Below, one piece after another: positions 62,360-64,000 of a stretch of 64,000 nt of DNA. The DNA is taken from contig SRSI01000010.1 in NCBI GenBank assembly GCA_005656395.1, positions 1,488,001 through 1,552,000 of the forward strand, read 5' to 3'. A model generated the notes under the pieces. It searched no databases. It saw only the letters and a program-made list of their open reading frames with translations, and was not told the origin of the DNA. Within the stretch, counting starts at the first letter, position 1, and every line of letters starts with the position of its first letter. Made by a program: the position numbers and the translations under genes. Origin of the DNA: Strongyloides papillosus. Lineage: Eukaryota > Nematoda > Chromadorea > Rhabditida > Strongyloididae.

Positions 62360-63022
62360 ATGTTGTCTATTGAGTCTTCTTCTACGTTGCCTTCTAACAA
62401 TGAACATCTAATCGATGCTTTGCCATATTTTGATACAAATTTCGGAGAAGAGGAACGTGATTTTGCAATAAAACTCATTGAAGCAGAGTGTAGAATCTAT
62501 CGCCCAACTAAAGATTATCTTATTGAATATCCCGAGCCTGATTATGATTGTTACTTGACTGATATTTTAAAAGGAGAAATGGAAAGAATGGAAAAAGGTC
62601 TACCAATGGAAAAGATTGATTTGTCCCAATTCGAGAAATCTTACAATTCTAACACAAGATTCAATGACAAACAAAGTATAATTAAAGCTTTATCTGTCAC
62701 AAAAAGTAAACTAGAACATTTACAATTAAGGAAAATTAATCTTGAATTAATGGAGGAATACGGTAGCGAGATTTGTTTCCGTTATAATAAACTATTACAA
62801 GAAATTTTTAATAAGGAAGATATAGACTTAAATGTCGCTAAAGCAAAATTGATGGAAATACACGCTTCGAGAAAAAGAAGTCATCTTGAAGCAGGGGAAA
62901 AAATCCAATATCTTGAAAACAACTGGGTACATTTAGTAACTAAAACATTCCACATGAAAAAAGATATTGATAGTTTGGAAAGAAAATTTAGTTTGGAAGG
63001 AAAAAAAAAAGAAAACTGCTGA
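62360..63022 (+). CDS. Pre-mRNA splicing factor SPF27/BCAS2 (Prp19 complex subunit)
   Basis: Core subunit of the Prp19/CDC5L complex that activates the spliceosome. One exon, 220 residues, close to human BCAS2 (225). I chose the ATG at 62360 (MLSIESSSTLPSN) over the first ATG of the open frame at 62246, because the extra N-terminus would be hydrophobic and Cys-rich and unlike the family. Diagnostic segments are DALPYFDTNFGEEERDFAIKLIEAE and CRIYRPTKDYL, followed by long helices and coiled coil to the end (KIQYLENNWVHLVTKTFHMKKDI). An acceptor (TTTTCTCACACAG, to 62292) lies 67 bases before the start and may be the trans-splice site. The stop of the previous gene is 114 bases upstream. Confidence 0.9.
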   Translation: MLSIESSSTLPSNNEHLIDALPYFDTNFGEEERDFAIKLIEAECRIYRPTKDYLIEYPEPDYDCYLTDILKGEMERMEKGLPMEKIDLSQFEKSYNSNTRFNDKQSIIKALSVTKSKLEHLQLRKINLELMEEYGSEICFRYNKLLQEIFNKEDIDLNVAKAKLMEIHASRKRSHLEAGEKIQYLENNWVHLVTKTFHMKKDIDSLERKFSLEGKKKENC

Positions 63023-63781
63023 GTAAATCTATGGAAACACGAAAGATAATGCCTTTTTTAAAAGCTTAAAGGATTGTTTTCTGCACAATAATATATTTTG
63101 TATTTAATGTGACATGTATAAAATTTAAATACGAAAAAATCCAGTCTTTTACATATTTTGTCTTTCTTATCTCATTATCAGATGTTTTTTATTTCTGGTT
63201 ATTTGCAACAACTCGTAATTCATGCAAATAAAATTTAATTAGAATTATCATAATTAGTTACGTATTAAACAAGTGATTTTTAAAAACTTTTAAATGAATT
63301 TATTCACAAATATTCCTTTATATTAGTCAGTTTTTTACACCCATGGTGTGGATAACTAGCCAGAAAATAAATATTTCGTTGATAATCAATCAGAGAGCAT
63401 CGTTTAACTTGTTGATTTGTGAGGACAGATTTTAAAAAAGTGTCGTCTGAGGTCCTCCAAGTTCGACACCTGTTGCCAAATGATGAGATATCATGCACCA
63501 CTCTCACAGAAATAATGGTGAAATCTAATGAACTAACTGAGGCACATATTGCAACTTTTTTTTTTATTTAATAGTCTTTTTTAAATATAAAATATATTTA
63601 CACAAAAAAAAGTTAAAAATATTAGTTTATATTTATACAATTATCTGAAGAAATATTGAAAATTAAATTAAAATATCTTTTAGATTATAAAAAAATTAGA
63701 TGTGAGACTCAATACTTGATGAATTGATTTACCATTGTCAAATTTATCAAAATTTCTCCACTATCTAGATCTTGAAAACAA
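63023..63781. other. Intergenic region with a GC-raised open frame
   Basis: About 760 bases between convergent genes. The segment 63300-63570 is clearly richer in GC than its surroundings and is open on the minus strand for nearly 90 codons without a good ATG (see findings). Otherwise it holds 3' UTR-like sequence. Confidence 0.5.
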
Positions 63782-64000
63782 TTAAGGACGATGGAATCTT
63801 GTATATACACGACTATCTACATGAACAGCCATCTCCGTTAACTTATAATCATTTAGTTCTTTTCTTATCAAGGCTTTTTCAGATTGTGTGAGCCTGGTCC
63901 ATGGTTTATCTCCTTTACGATTATACATTTCAGCTTCCATAACTTCAACGTAATCATTAAATTTTATTATTTGTTTATACTTTAATTCCTCAACTGTAGG
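63782..64000 (-). CDS. Phosphatase and actin regulator (PHACTR), C-terminal end, cut by window edge
   Basis: PHACTR proteins bind G-actin through RPEL repeats and protein phosphatase 1 through their C-terminus. The last 72 residues are present. The window edge falls inside the final RPEL motif ([20 protein letters not shown]). The highly conserved tail follows: [23 protein letters not shown], the helix [13 protein letters not shown], and the ending VYTRFHRP, matching the PP1-binding terminus of vertebrate PHACTRs (FTRYHRP type). The frame is open to the window edge, so upstream exons are missing. It points towards the BCAS2 gene (convergent). Confidence 0.9.
   Translation of the reverse strand, partial: PTVEELKYKQIIKFNDYVEVMEAEMYNRKGDKPWTRLTQSEKALIRKELNDYKLTEMAVHVDSRVYTRFHRP

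Overview
This window looks like nuclear DNA from a parasitic nematode of the Strongyloides type (Strongyloididae). The evidence is a very AT-rich background, mostly few short introns (about 40-110 bases) with GT..TTTTAG borders, T-rich AG sites just upstream of start codons that look like trans-splice acceptors, and typical worm genes. No bacterial, viral or organelle genes, no CRISPR array, no intact transposon and no tRNA or rRNA gene were recognised. All gene models were built by hand from splice signals, reading phase and family knowledge; none was confirmed with transcripts or database searches.

Layout. 1-2171 (-): 5' part of an SR-protein kinase, cut by the left edge. 4373-5422 (+): arfaptin, convergent with 5544-7053 (-): a divergent C2-domain protein. 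After 4.3 kb of AT-rich DNA, 10.5-18.2 kb holds small cysteine-rich secreted or surface proteins around a sphingomyelin-synthase-like gene: an orphan Cys-rich exon (-), a 12-Cys protein (+), a ShK protein (+) and a Ly6/three-finger protein (-). 20779-23687 (+): a worm-type Argonaute without the slicer residues. 25156-26698 (+): serine hydroxymethyltransferase. 30562-42111 (+): a very long PTPN3/PTPN4-type tyrosine phosphatase (FERM-PDZ-PTP, ptp-1) with what look like four alternative first coding exons. 42483-45250 (-): SMARCAD1/Fun30 remodeller, divergent from an orphan gene at 45622 (+), followed by a GNAT acyltransferase.

49115-51418 (+): Rab geranylgeranyltransferase alpha followed by an NDUFA11-like complex I subunit. 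53990-54597 (+): TPPP/p25alpha, convergent with ribosomal protein L13 (-). 58704-63022 (+): four genes in one orientation about 105-115 bases apart (UNC-38-type acetylcholine receptor alpha subunit, an unknown protein, Elongator subunit 5-like, SPF27/BCAS2), a candidate trans-spliced operon. 63782-64000 (-): the C-terminal end of a phosphatase-and-actin-regulator (PHACTR) gene.

Most genes are conserved housekeeping or neuronal genes and do not form one pathway. The points most worth following are the promoter architecture of ptp-1, the slicer-dead Argonaute, the cysteine-rich surface-protein cluster, the evenly spaced gene run, and several coding-like relics in non-genic DNA.
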